Assembly (NCBI RefSeq): GCF_954871325.1
Contig: NC_088779.1
Coordinates: forward strand, 1,381,121-1,445,120
DNA from: Gordionus sp. m RMFG-2023
Lineage: Eukaryota; Nematomorpha; Gordioida; Chordodea; Parachordodidae
Reading direction: 5' to 3'
DNA: 64,000 nt
The notes beneath the pieces are model-generated. The model saw nothing but the letters and a program-made list of their open reading frames with translations, searched no databases and had not been told where the DNA came from. Below are positions 51,001-61,800 of the stretch, in pieces. Each line of letters starts with the position of its first letter. The stretch's first letter is position 1. The position numbers and the translations under genes are program-made.

Positions 51001-54000
51001 AGCATAGGGGTAATATATAAAGATCATAATTTTTATATGCTTAATATATGACCTATTCCTTATACAACATAATTTTTAAAAATAATAAACATTATTTTAC
51101 ATGACTTATTGATTATTAAAATTTGTTTGCTTTTGTAAAATTTTGCCGCATACCATTTCTCAACTCTTGGTTTCTTAAGTTCAGCAAAAATGAAAAATTT
51201 GATATTTAAATAACTTTAAAAAAATAGTATTGAATCTGATAATTGTAACCTTTACAAGAATTTGAAAATGGCGGTGCCAAATCTCGTATTCCAATAATAT
51301 GATCACAAAGATCAATATAAATATTTGTTCCTTTTATTTTGGAAAAAAACATATTTCCATTTTTTTAAAAAATATTTTTATGCTTGATTTCATTATGATA
51401 AGGCCTATTTTCACATTTTCAGATGCACTAAAAACTTGAACAGTTAGTTTTACCTTTAAAAATATTTAATAATATATTAATTATCAAATTTTCATTTTTT
51501 GTTTGTGGAACGCAATATGTGCTTTGCTGCCCAATTTATTAGCATCAAGATCTTGCAATTTATGTAAATTTTGTATAAACTTTCAATCTATTAACTATAA
51601 ATACAAAAAAAATAATTAAGTCAAATTTAATATAATATAGCTACTAGCTACCTCTCCATTTGATTCATTTACTAGAAATTTTTTTTTCAGCTAGTAGATT
51701 TCTTAATAATTTTTAGCATATGACATACATCTAGTGACATTATATTTTAATTAGAAACAGCACTCCTGCTAATTTTATGGAATTATATCATCAAGATCCA
51801 TGCTCAAACCACACAGTTTTCACATTTTTTATTTACAGATAAACCATCACACAATATGGTCTAACAGATAACTCCAGTTTCATTTAGGTCGAGCAATACA
51901 TCACTCACCAAATTTTTCTACGATATTTGAAATCAGTTTAGAAATAGAAATATTGCTTTTGTTGATGTATGTCATATGCTAAAATTATTAAGAAATCCAC
52001 TAGCTGAAGAAGAATTTTTAATGAATCAAATGGAGTGGTAGCTTAGCTATATAAAATTTGATTAATGATTTATTTTGTATTTATAGTTAATAAATTGTAA
52101 GTTTATACAAAATTTACATAAATTGTGGGAGCTTGAAGGATTACGTACTTCTAATAAATTGCGCAAATCATATATTGCATTTCCATAAACAAAAAATGAA
52201 AGTATGTTAATAAATATATTATTATTAATAAATATTTTTAAAGGTAAAAATAGCTGCTCAAGTTTTTAGTGCATCTGTTGTCAAAAGTCTTCTTTTTGCT
52301 TAACACCAGGCAATACCTGAATTTTCAAAATTGTGACGGTACATTGATGATAGATCAGTAAAATAAAAATTATGAAATAAATTAATAAACAAGCTGATAA
52401 AATGTTTGATTATCTTAATACAAGAAACTGTCTTGGGAATGGATATAAAGCACCATTATAGATAAATACGATTCTGGAATATGAATCTCATTTTGATGAG
52501 TGTATTAGATTTAAAATCTTTAAAGTTAACAAATGGACTATATTTATAAATCTATAAAAAAAAATTATGTGTAGAAATTCTTTCCATGTAAGTATGCTGG
52601 AAATTGGGAAGGAATTAGTAATTGGTAAAACTCTCAAAATAAAGTATTATATTTTAACATATAACAAAAGTTATTCATTAATTAAACTTATAATATAAAT
52701 AACATTTTTTAAGATTCTTTTTAACTTACAAAGCCTTGCATGTGGAATTTTGGTATAAGTAGCAAGCAAGAGTGGATTTAATGATAAATCTATCAAGTAA
52801 AACAAGTTTGATTTGCTATTCGCACTTTATTAATGGCAAAATTGGATTCAACAATTACATGAAATGGGAGAACCTTAGATAATATATACATATAATATGT
52901 TACAATTTTCAATATAATCATGATGCTGTAATATTATCATAGATAATGTATAAACCTATATTTAGGGATATATAGTATGATATGACAACTTATAAATAGA
53001 AAAAAAGGTATGATTTGATGTTTGCATTACAGCTATGGTCAGTGATTTGTATAATGATAATAATATCAATATGCTAATAAACATTTAAAATAAATGGGAG
53101 GTTAGTGATACCCTACATAGTATATCAAATTTATGCAGAATATTATAAAAGTTCATTTAGAAAACCTGTCATAATGAAATCAAAGCAGAAAAATATTATT
53201 TAAAAAAAAGATGAAAATATTTGGTCTTTTTCCAAAATAATAGGAACAAATATTTATATTGATCTTTGTGATCATATTATGGGAACATGAGATTTGGCAC
53301 CGCCATTTTCAAATTCTTGTAAAATTAATTGTTCACTAAAATTAATTGTTCACAGGTATCCACCAATTATCAGATGCAATACTATTTTTTTTTAAGATAT
53401 TTAAAAACCAAATTTTTCATTTTTGCTGACTTTAAGTAACCAAGCATTGAGAACTGTTATGTGACAAAATTTTACAAAAGCAATACAAATTTAATAATCA
53501 ATAAATCACGTAAAATATTATGTTTATATTCTAATATAAACTAAAAATTATATTGTATATGGAATTGGCCATATATTAGGCATATTATAAAAATTATGAT
53601 CTTGTATATTATCCCTGATGCTAATGCAAATATATTGAATATTTTTTTATAAGTGATGATCTAATGAAGAAGAAGGATGAAAATATATAATCAAAAAAAA
53701 ATATTAATCAAGTTAGATAAATTAAAAGTTTATATGATTGAAATAAGTATTTTCATTATTATTATCTTGATTGAGACAAAGAAATCTGGGTTATAAGATT
53801 TCTTGGCAATTTATATATATAAGCTTTGGACATTATTAGGTGGTATATTTTACGGTGTTATAGATATAAGTATGAAATATTTTGTATGGAGTGTAATTTT
53901 GGTATTTTTGTATGAGAGGTGGAATTGTGGAATTAATGATATGATGTACTGTTGGAGCTGTGTGGGCTTAAATATGCAAATCTCGAGTCTTTTATTTCAT

Positions 54001-57000
54001 GAGATCACTGATAAAGTTTAATTGAAAAAAAACTTGATAAAGTCATAGGTTGAGGTTTAGGATTCATTTGATCATTTTTCCTTAGTTTCATCATATAACT
54101 TAATTAATATAATGTATTGTTATGTTTACAAATTGAAATATATACATTATGGGATTAGATTTTTTTTCCTGTAAGATGTAGGTTTATCTTCAAAGTTAGA
54201 TAAAATGATCTAGTATGATTTGATAAGTGATTGTACTGATTTTGTACCGGCATATAAATTTTATTAAATCATATATTTATTTCTTAGACCCAATCAATTT
54301 AAAAAATTATACGAGATTACATTAATGGAGTAATGTGGAAAGTGATGATCGATTTATAATGAAATGGAAACTGCTGTACATATTTTTTATTTCATCCTAT
54401 ATTATTGATGTGGTGATTATATGGATTCAAAAATAAATAAGATTACTAAATTTATATCTCCTTTTATAATACTCATTACTAAATATCTCGCTTTTACAAA
54501 ATTGGGAAAGGGTTAAGGTTCCACTCATTTTGGCTAAATTCCTACTGAGTACAAGGTTTGTTAGTATCCTTAAGAAAAAAACGGCTTAATTTTTATGAAG
54601 GGTTGGCCTTCATAAAAATTTACTTTCGCTAACTTTGGGCAGTTCTAAGAACCAACGTGCTACACAAGATAAGGTATATAATAATGATCGAGGCATTTGA
54701 TCAACTACAAAATGGCGCTACAGCTGACTTCAATGTGAGGACTCTTTAACGAATGAATCGCCCAATCTAGAGTTAGATATAATAGCACTGGTTAAACATT
54801 TTAACAATAACTGTTTTTGATTTAAAAAAAAATAATATTCTATTTCTATTTAAAATTTTTAAGAATATCTTCTAAAATATCGCCATTAAAATCTCCATAA
54901 AAAAAAATGCTTGGACCCTGAGCTCTAAATCTAAAAAAGGGTTCGTTCATGAGTTCAGTAAAATATCGAGAGTAAGGGTGGCTATGCTGCAAAATATTTA
55001 ACTGTTTTTAGTTCAGGTTTGGGCTGGATCCCTGATAATAACTTAAACTCTTATTATTTTTATATTCAAGACTTATGAAAAAAAAATATATTAGCTCTTC
55101 GTGACACCGAGTTTAATCTGACCGACTTTGGATAGGTCGGATTTGGACAGACATTCTATCTCGGTCAGGTCACTATATCTGTATGAAAGTACTCGAACCT
55201 AGAACAAAATTTGAATTTATATCTGTTCTTTCTACTAGCTCTTATAAATATAGTCTTTCGAGGAAAACGCTCAATTTTTTTTTCAAATTTTTCTTCTAAT
55301 TCTATAAGAAACTTCTTCGGTACACTGAGTCTAAATAAGATATTACCCACTTGCCGACAGTCTACCATTCTATTAAATCAAAATTAGCAAAATTATTCCT
55401 CCTCTTTTTCATACCCCCCCCCCCCCCCCCCCCACCTATCCCCCCTCACTAATTTGAATGCCGATCTTACGTCATTACCCTAATACCATTGTAGAAGTGC
55501 CTGACGCTTAGAATTTTTTTTCTACCTTTATTGAAAAATTTATATACTTTTTCTCACTAATATTCATCTTTTAAATCAAAACATTACTTAAGTCGAATAT
55601 ATATTAGTATACATATTTATTTTTAGAAACATAGGCTGATGTCTATATTATTTTATATATAATTTTTAAAAAAAAATCGATCAAAAGACCTAATCACGGA
55701 AAGGGTCAATTTTACGACTCTTCTAACCACTAAAATATTCGACGAAGTAAACGCCGTTACCGTCGCCAAGGTGATCGAAACCCTGAGGGAGTGCTTGCAC
55801 ATTGGCGGAATTCGGTTTGATTCTTCTGACAAGGAAGGTTTTTTAGATCCTTCACGCAATTCAATTTTTTTTTAGAATATTAGACTCCCCAAAATAGCTT
55901 CTGGACATTAGAATTAATTAACCAGGGAAACCTATGCAAAATATTTTAACGAAATGGAGCTTTTACATTAATTTCATTTAAGAAATTTTTTATAAATAAT
56001 TTTTAAGTATAAAAATTTAAAAAAAAAATAGTTTCTTTTTATTTCTAATAATTTTTAGTTATAACTTGGATAAAAAATTAAAAATTAAAATCATTGGTTT
56101 CCACTTTTGCCAAAAAAAAAATTAAGGGTCCTGGTTTGGGAACTGGAAGAATTTTTTTTAGTGTTGAGGTGGAAAACCCGGACCGGGCCATGCAGATCTC
56201 CAATAGCTTGTACTTCGAGGATATAAAAATGTGCTTGAGATACATGATGGATTTTAATAATTAATAAATATAATTTAAACCCTATATAAATCAGATGTCT
56301 AAAATTTAGGGGGGTATTTTAGTGTTGTTAAACCCCTCTAACTCAATATTTTATCCAAGAAAAACCAACATAAACCTGAAGATTTCGCTCATAGATGGCA
56401 CAAAGTGTTTAGATATCTATTAAAGAAATCTCAAGGCATTGGTATTATTTTCTGGCTAGAATTTTGAGTTAGCCTTTTTTAAAAATCGGCTCGATTCTAG
56501 CCATTTAAGAACACTAGTCTTTTTCTTCTTATGATTGACGTCAGTCATCTGATCCAGTTTTATTGACTTAATTACAAAATTATATAAAAACTATAGGGGG
56601 GCGGTGATTTTAATATAAACCATTCTATCCTTCCTACTCCATATAATATGCTCGTTGTAACATATATTTAATATAAACCCTTCCTAATCGAGACTGATCT
56701 TTATGGTGAAAAACATCTTTATTCTAAGAAAGAATATAACTATTTTATAATACTCACGCAGACACCATCCAGGAAGTCGTTTTGGTGGGCGGATCCGTCA
56801 AAGTACCTCTGGTATATCGCGCCATAGTTGATTTTTTTTCGGGCACAACAAGTTCCTCCAGCGAAAGCATCGAAGATGAAACTCATCATGATCATACTGG
56901 AACACCTAATTCTAGACCCACAAAACCTGATCGAATCGTAACTAATGTTCAACTTTCTCTAGAGCCCGAGCTAGCTGTAGCGAAAGGTGTGGCTATCATG

Positions 57001-57093
57001 GGAGGGATCGTCGGCGGGGCGTGGCCCCTAACTGTTAGCGCCATAGAGCCTTACCCTAGAAGGAGGAAAATTGTTAGACGCGTCGATTTATAA
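45085..57093 (+). CDS. HSPA13: HSPA13/STCH-like Hsp70 ATPase protein (7 exons; start uncertain)
   Basis: Exons: about 45085-45278, 45506-45653, 45779-46091, 46289-46459, 48551-48859, 55688-55837, 56762-57093, with phases closing throughout (about 538 residues). Hsp70 ATPase motifs are present: IVGIDLGTTYSSIG (phosphate 1), YDAKRFIGK, VIDIGGGTTDISLL (phosphate 2), ISEPTAAALSYG, NRLGGQDFNERLLEY and VVLVGGSVKVPLV (adenosine). The protein stops after WPLTVSAIEPYPRRRK, so there is no substrate-binding domain. That, together with an N-terminal hydrophobic stretch (IIAFLISAYFY) before a proline-rich linker, is the HSPA13 layout; the family is microsomal, facing the ER lumen. The frame is open from 45079 but lacks an ATG. 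An ATG at 45054 is in another frame, so a short upstream exon is likely. Intron 5 is 6.8 kb and holds a P-element palindrome. Confidence 0.88.
47530..47547. mobile_element. right end of a family A-like MITE
   Basis: CATTCGATTAACAACACTAG-type terminus after a C/G-richer stretch with repeated GACTCGA/GAGTCGA words (about 47420-47530). The left end is not clear. It lies in HSPA13 intron 4. Confidence 0.35.
48123..48378. mobile_element. hAT-type MITE, family D, perfect 8-bp target duplication
   Basis: Terminal inverted repeats: TAGGACTGCACCGATTTTTT at the left, and AAATATCGGCACAGTCCTA at the right. Exact flanking ATATAAAT at 48115-48122 and 48379-48386. 256 bp, in HSPA13 intron 4 about 170 bases before exon 5. 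A more decayed relative starts near 47188 (TAGGATTGCACCAATATTT). Confidence 0.9.
49740..50120 (-). repeat. inverted copy of the 9.5-9.8 kb dispersed repeat, with a triplicated 30-34-bp unit
   Basis: Reverse-complement counterpart of 9480-9810. At 49971-50070 the unit GAAATTAAAGAAATAAGAAC plus GCAGACGAT occurs three times, with lengths of about 34, 30 and 33 bases; the 9.5 kb copy has related words only once or twice. Confidence 0.6.
50200..50320 (-). repeat. outer inverted repeat flanking the P-element palindrome (left)
   Basis: The reverse complement contains AGGCATTTGATCAAC, AAATGGCGCTATCGCT and TTCAATGTGAGGAC. These recur on the + strand at 54670-54780, beyond the other side of the palindrome, so the inversion includes flanking DNA, or a second repeat sits on both sides. 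Confidence 0.6.
50448..54137. mobile_element. inverted pair of P-element-like (THAP9-type) transposons in HSPA13 intron 5
   Basis: The right arm encodes P-superfamily transposase pieces on the + strand: VDVCHMLKLLRNPLAE (from 51961), FHKQKMK (about 52177), VKIAAQVFSASVV (from 52244) and FDYLNTRNCLGNGYKAP (about 52400-52460). These match conserved blocks of P/THAP9 transposases. A 42-nt GT-AG intron appears to separate QKMK from VKIAAQ. The left arm encodes the same region on the minus strand: LDVCHMLK near 51740, FIQNLHKLQDLDANKLGSKA near 51560, VKLTVQVFSAS near 51430. The outer parts match in inverted orientation out to about 50448 and 54137. The left arm lacks about 0.9 kb present in the right (52290-53200). 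The N-terminal THAP half is missing from both. Broken and inactive. Confidence 0.85.
54670..54790 (+). repeat. outer inverted repeat flanking the P-element palindrome (right)
   Basis: Contains AGGCATTTGATCAAC, AAAATGGCGCTACAGCTG and TTCAATGTGAGGAC, the mirror of 50200-50320. Its last part (AATGAATCGCCCAATCTAGAG) also distantly resembles the end of MITE family C. Confidence 0.6.
55414..55433 (+). repeat. long poly-C tract
   Basis: A run of about 20 C, followed by further C-rich DNA, in HSPA13 intron 5. It is striking in such an AT-rich genome. Comparable + strand tracts occur at about 6990 (C), 10661 (C), 18601 (C), 18834 (C) and 23340 (about 18-20 G). Confidence 0.8.
56320..56516. mobile_element. 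hAT-type MITE, family A
   Basis: TAGTGTTGTTAAACCCC at the left and AGCCATTTAAGAACACTA at the right. The interior has AACTCAATATTTTATCC, GAAGATTTCGCTCATAGATG and GTTAGCCTTTTTTAAAAATC. The flanking 8-mers GGGTATTT and GTCTTTTT match only partly. It lies in HSPA13 intron 6. Confidence 0.75.
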
Positions 57094-57158
57094 ATCGCGT
57101 GAAAAAGGGATTTATAAAACGATGATCCATATTTTTAAAAAAAAATAATCACGTGTTA

Positions 57159-57164
57159 AATAAA
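57159..57164 (+). promoter_or_regulatory. candidate polyadenylation signal of HSPA13
   Basis: AATAAA 66 bases after the stop codon at 57093, a typical spacing. The hexamer is common in AT-rich DNA. Confidence 0.4.
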
Positions 57165-57319
57165 TTGGGGAATCATTTCTTTATTAACAATATTAATTAG
57201 ATTTTTTTTAAAACCACTTTTATCTATTTCAAACTTCAAAAATCTATTCCATTTATTTTATTAATAATTATTATCTTATCTACAAGGTATTTTTTTTTAA
57301 TCACTTTGATATTATTATT

Positions 57320-57425
57320 AGAGACCTGCAGAAGTACCATTTACATGGCCCGGTCCGGATTTTTTAAAATCATTTTTCGGCCCGGTCCGGGTTTTATATT
57401 TTCAAACCCTGCCCGGGTAGATTTA
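57320..57425. mobile_element. C/G-rich MITE-like repeat (GGCCCGGTCCGG type)
   Basis: TATTAGAGACCTGCAGAAGT starts a block with CCCGGTCCGG twice and GCCCGGGTAG at the right. The same style of block is at 62120-62300. Termini containing TTAGAG with GGACC/GGAACC recall hAT-derived repeats. Target duplications are not clear. Confidence 0.4.
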
Positions 57426-58891
57426 AAAAAAGAATAAAATACGACCCTTGTACTCTTGCATGTCCGTTGTAGTTATGGATTCATCAGCAACCGAGTTAGA
57501 ATAGTCCAAAATTAATAGATTGTCATTTGTTATGTATATATTTATTTTAATTTAGCCAATTTTAAAATATTTATTAATTTTATTGTATATTATAAAATTA
57601 TACCTAAATTATCTAATCTAACCTCTATGTAATTACTTATAGACAAACGAATATTTATGATATTTTTTTTTGTTGATAAATACGATTTAACCAGATCCAA
57701 AAATACCTATGATTAAATCAATTTTTTGTTTTTAAATATTCGATTCGAATCACGAATATCTTCGATTACAATCACTGCGTGCTTGGAAAGAGGTGCTAAA
57801 TTGTAATTAATTTTTATGAATGACATAGTTTATATGGATATATTAGTGTATTCTTTTGTTTATTTTTCTTGTTTTGTATGGAAAATATTAAAAAAAATAA
57901 ATATTTTGAACATATCGCTATGCAATTTCAGCGATAATCGTATCTTAGATGGATGTTGTAATAATATTTATGTTAATCTTTTTTTATTTACGCCAATTTG
58001 TTTTGTGTTCTTTTGTTGTTTTTTTTGTGTTACAGATTTATTTTAATCATTATTTTGTTTTAAAATATGGACAATTTAAATAGATAGTAATCCCACTGCA
58101 TTTAAACTTCTTTTTTCAGTTAGATAAAAATATGCTCGAAATTTCAAAAATTAATTAGATCTTCAAGTTTTTATTATTTTCCAAAAAAAATCTCAAAAAA
58201 TAAATTAAGAGATTTAAAGTGATAAAAATGTGACAATTTTCTTTTCTAAAAACTCACTTTCATTAACTGATATTACAAAAAGGCCAATCTATGTTTGAAA
58301 ATGGTAAATATATAATCTGAAAACGCTTATATTTTTAAAAACATTATATTTGTTTTATACAAAAATGGGTAATAAATATATTATGTGGCAATAGGTAACA
58401 TTAATCACAATCGTTATTTAGAAAAGTTTAGCGCATTTCTTTGACGAAAAGAAAAAGTATAAAATTTTAAACATACCAGATTTGGAGGTTAAAAATAATA
58501 TACAAAATTTCAAAATAAATCCCAAAATAACTGAACATAAAAAAATTTCTAATTAAAAATATATATCATTATTCCGAAGTAAATATTAGACCTAAGATAT
58601 TTATATTTTTTTGACTTAATATCAGAGAAATAATATATGCTATTCTTACATAGTTTCGAATTAATAATTAAGATACGTATAATGTATTTTTCCTCTAAAT
58701 ACATAGAGGAGAATATTATCTTAATATAGTCATGTAGGAATGATTTACTCTTTGTCCTATTAATTAATTTTTTGCTGAAAACAAAATATATAATATTTTA
58801 AATGTCATAAAATCTGATTCCAAAATTAAATAATAATAACTGACGTCTCTTTCGGTATTAATGGCTTAAATTAAAAAAAAATGTGATAATA

Positions 58892-61800
58892 ATGGAAACT
58901 TTGCTTCTGAAGCTAAATATACTAAATTATGGATTGTATTATTGTCAAAAATTTAACAAGACTCCTATAAATAAGTATTATTAATTATATTGGTTGTTTT
59001 TAAAATTGTTAAAATATACAAATTTTGTATTGTTTGTATGAATATAATTGATATTTTGTTTATTTACACTTAAATTCAGATTATTAAATTGATAATGCTT
59101 AAAAAACATATTTTTATTTATCAAAATTTAAATTAATCTTTTATAGGCACTATTTTTGTCTAAATTTTAATACGGGAGATCAATATTATTCATTTATATC
59201 CCTTGCAATATGGCTAATAAACAGTTTAAATCCCCCAGAGCCTATAAAAATGCCCGAAGAATCAGATGATCCCAATATCATTGTATCCAAAATTGTCAAA
59301 TTTTTATCTAATCATGATACTGGCTTGGAGTTTTCAATAAATAAATTGAAAAAGGGTTATGGAGACCAAGTAATAAATAATTAATTTTATAATACTTCAT
59401 ATTAAGCCTTACATTATAATACATTATTAATAGGTCATAAATTTACTAAACTATTTAGCAGACTTAAATATACAAAATCAAAAGGTATTATCTAAATACT
59501 TAAAACAAAGCAAAACCCAAAACATTGAAAATAAAAATGATGATATTATTATTAAAGATGAAAGGCCTAATTCAGAAATGGATTCTTCCAACAGTTCATC
59601 ATCATATAATTCAGTAAACAAAATTTGAATATCTTATTTACCCTAAATTTAATAATTTATAATTTGGCACTTATGTGGGTTTTGTTAAACTAGTTACTCA
59701 CATAAACTACAAATTTGTATCAAATTAAAATGTATACAATTTTTTAATCTGGTGATTTTGTTCAAGTGATTATAAAATATTAAGTAAATCCCCACAAGAG
59801 TTTAAAAAATTATCTGCTAGCTTTAGACTGTGGATTTTTATTATTTATAATATTGAATTATTATATTTTTTGGATGTTATCAATGGCTTACTTCTATTAC
59901 CTAATTTTTAAGATTGACAATAAATGAATAGATAATCAGTAAAAACTAGACAATTAATTGATGTATAAGGTTAGACAAGAATTAACAAGACTTATTGTGA
60001 AAATTGATATTTATTATATTTATTCTTTTATATTTTAATATTTCTCTTAAATATTATATTATTCCTCTGAATATTAAATACACAATTACAAAAATATTTT
60101 CATTAACATTTCTTCGATGTAATCCAAAAAAAGATGCAAATATATTTATATTTATTATTTATTTTTTATAAACCATAGAAAATATATACAAATTTTACCC
60201 CTCAATGAGATGTGTAATGTATTAACTTTAAATAAATTGTATTTATTTTTTGTATACAATTATATAATAAATATGATTGATTATCGAAAATATACTTTCG
60301 ATGAATATATAAACATAATATTGTTAAAGTTAAAAGCTATCTTTTTTGATCTTTTCATTTTGTTAAAATAAAATTATATTTCCTCTTGTTCATTTTGTTG
60401 GTATTCGCAACCCTGACCAATACAATTATCTTTGGAAAAAACTGCTTTGGCTGATACATTCATTCCCCCATGAGTTGGCATCGAAAACCTCTGCCGATTT
60501 ATTGGAAGAAATAAAAAATCACAATTTTAATAAAATTATTAGCCTCCTCCTACCTTATTCTATATTCATAAATTAAAAAATTTTCTTTTTATTAAAAGTC
60601 TTCAGAAGATGATGGCAGTCAATCAAAGGCCCATAGAAATATTCCCGATAAAAACAATTCAGATGAATGGCGATCCGAATACCAGGACGCTTTACCGCGA
60701 TTGCTAATTATGAAAGAAAAAATTGACGCCATGGTTATACATTTGAAATTTTTTAATTTGAATACTTTAAGAAAATAGTTGTTTGTTGTTTTTTTAGGTT
60801 TCGATTCAATGACATATAACAATACCTAGACTGACGAATGCGTTCATTAAAAGTGCACACCAACGAAAACAGCTGTGGACGCCATTTTGGATACCCGTAT
60901 CATTATTAAAAAATTTTAAACGAGAGGCCGATTTATTCCAAAGTCTGGCGCCAAGTTTTCGAGATAATGAGGAGGAAGCATCAATTTAATAAGTTTTTAC
61001 ATGAGAATAATTACCACATATGGGATTACCAAAATGGCGGCTCCAGCTGATTTGCATTTCAACGACGCTGTCAAGTGCATTTATGAATGTACCAATCAGT
61101 CTAGGTATTATTATATGTCATTGGTTCGAATAACCCTTCGCTGAGAAGTTCTGATTTATACCTCTTTTTCGGATTCAAATAAGATTTCGAGTATTGCTTG
61201 GCTCTGGGCTTGGTTGCCTTTTTATTTAAAAAATCCGTTTAATGCTCAATTTTTTATTATATTTTATTATTTTTAATCAATTTAAAATAATCAAAAAATG
61301 GTAGGAAAAGGAGGGGGGGAGTTGGGTTAACCTAAATGATAATGGTGTTATCGATTCATAAAACCCGACCTTCATACGATTTTAACGAAGTTATCGCGTC
61401 GTAACCGCATCGTAACAGCTGATCACACTTATATATCGATTAATTTTAATTTTACGAAATTAAAACAGTTCCTGTTAGCGCGTTATAATTCGACGCACCT
61501 CGAGTATTACCGCACTCAGTTTCGTTTTTTATAATATAAAATTTCTATATTGAATAACCCGTAAATGTCTAAACGACATAAACCCAATCGCGAACCCGTC
61601 ACATGTTCAGATATAAAAAGGGGGTTAACTTTACTTAACGCTAATTTTTTGGAATGTAGATTATTGATTTGGTACAAATAATTTTTCCGGCATCCTATAT
61701 TTTGATCTCGAGATGGGATGGAATCCTGCTTTCCATGCACATCCTTAGCTAATACAGTTAAAGATTGGATCCCTTGACATGAATACACTATATGTAGTCT

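Larger units (their letters stand above)
57094..58891. other. HSPA13 3' flank and IFT57 5' flank
   Basis: Begins with the HSPA13 3' untranslated region. A C/G-rich patch at 57320-57420 with repeated GGCCCGGTCCGG words is a MITE of the same type as at 62120-62300. The rest is AT-rich with no supported exon. The IFT57 promoter should lie near the right edge, but no motif stands out. Confidence 0.45.

Noticed and set aside
52000-53200. active P transposase gene
   Set aside because: Only the C-terminal half is present, and stops interrupt all frames; it is a relic.
57816-58046. 76-codon hydrophobic frame (Cys/Phe-rich) between HSPA13 and IFT57
   Set aside because: T-rich DNA translates to Phe/Ile/Cys strings; no membrane-protein pattern or start context stands out.
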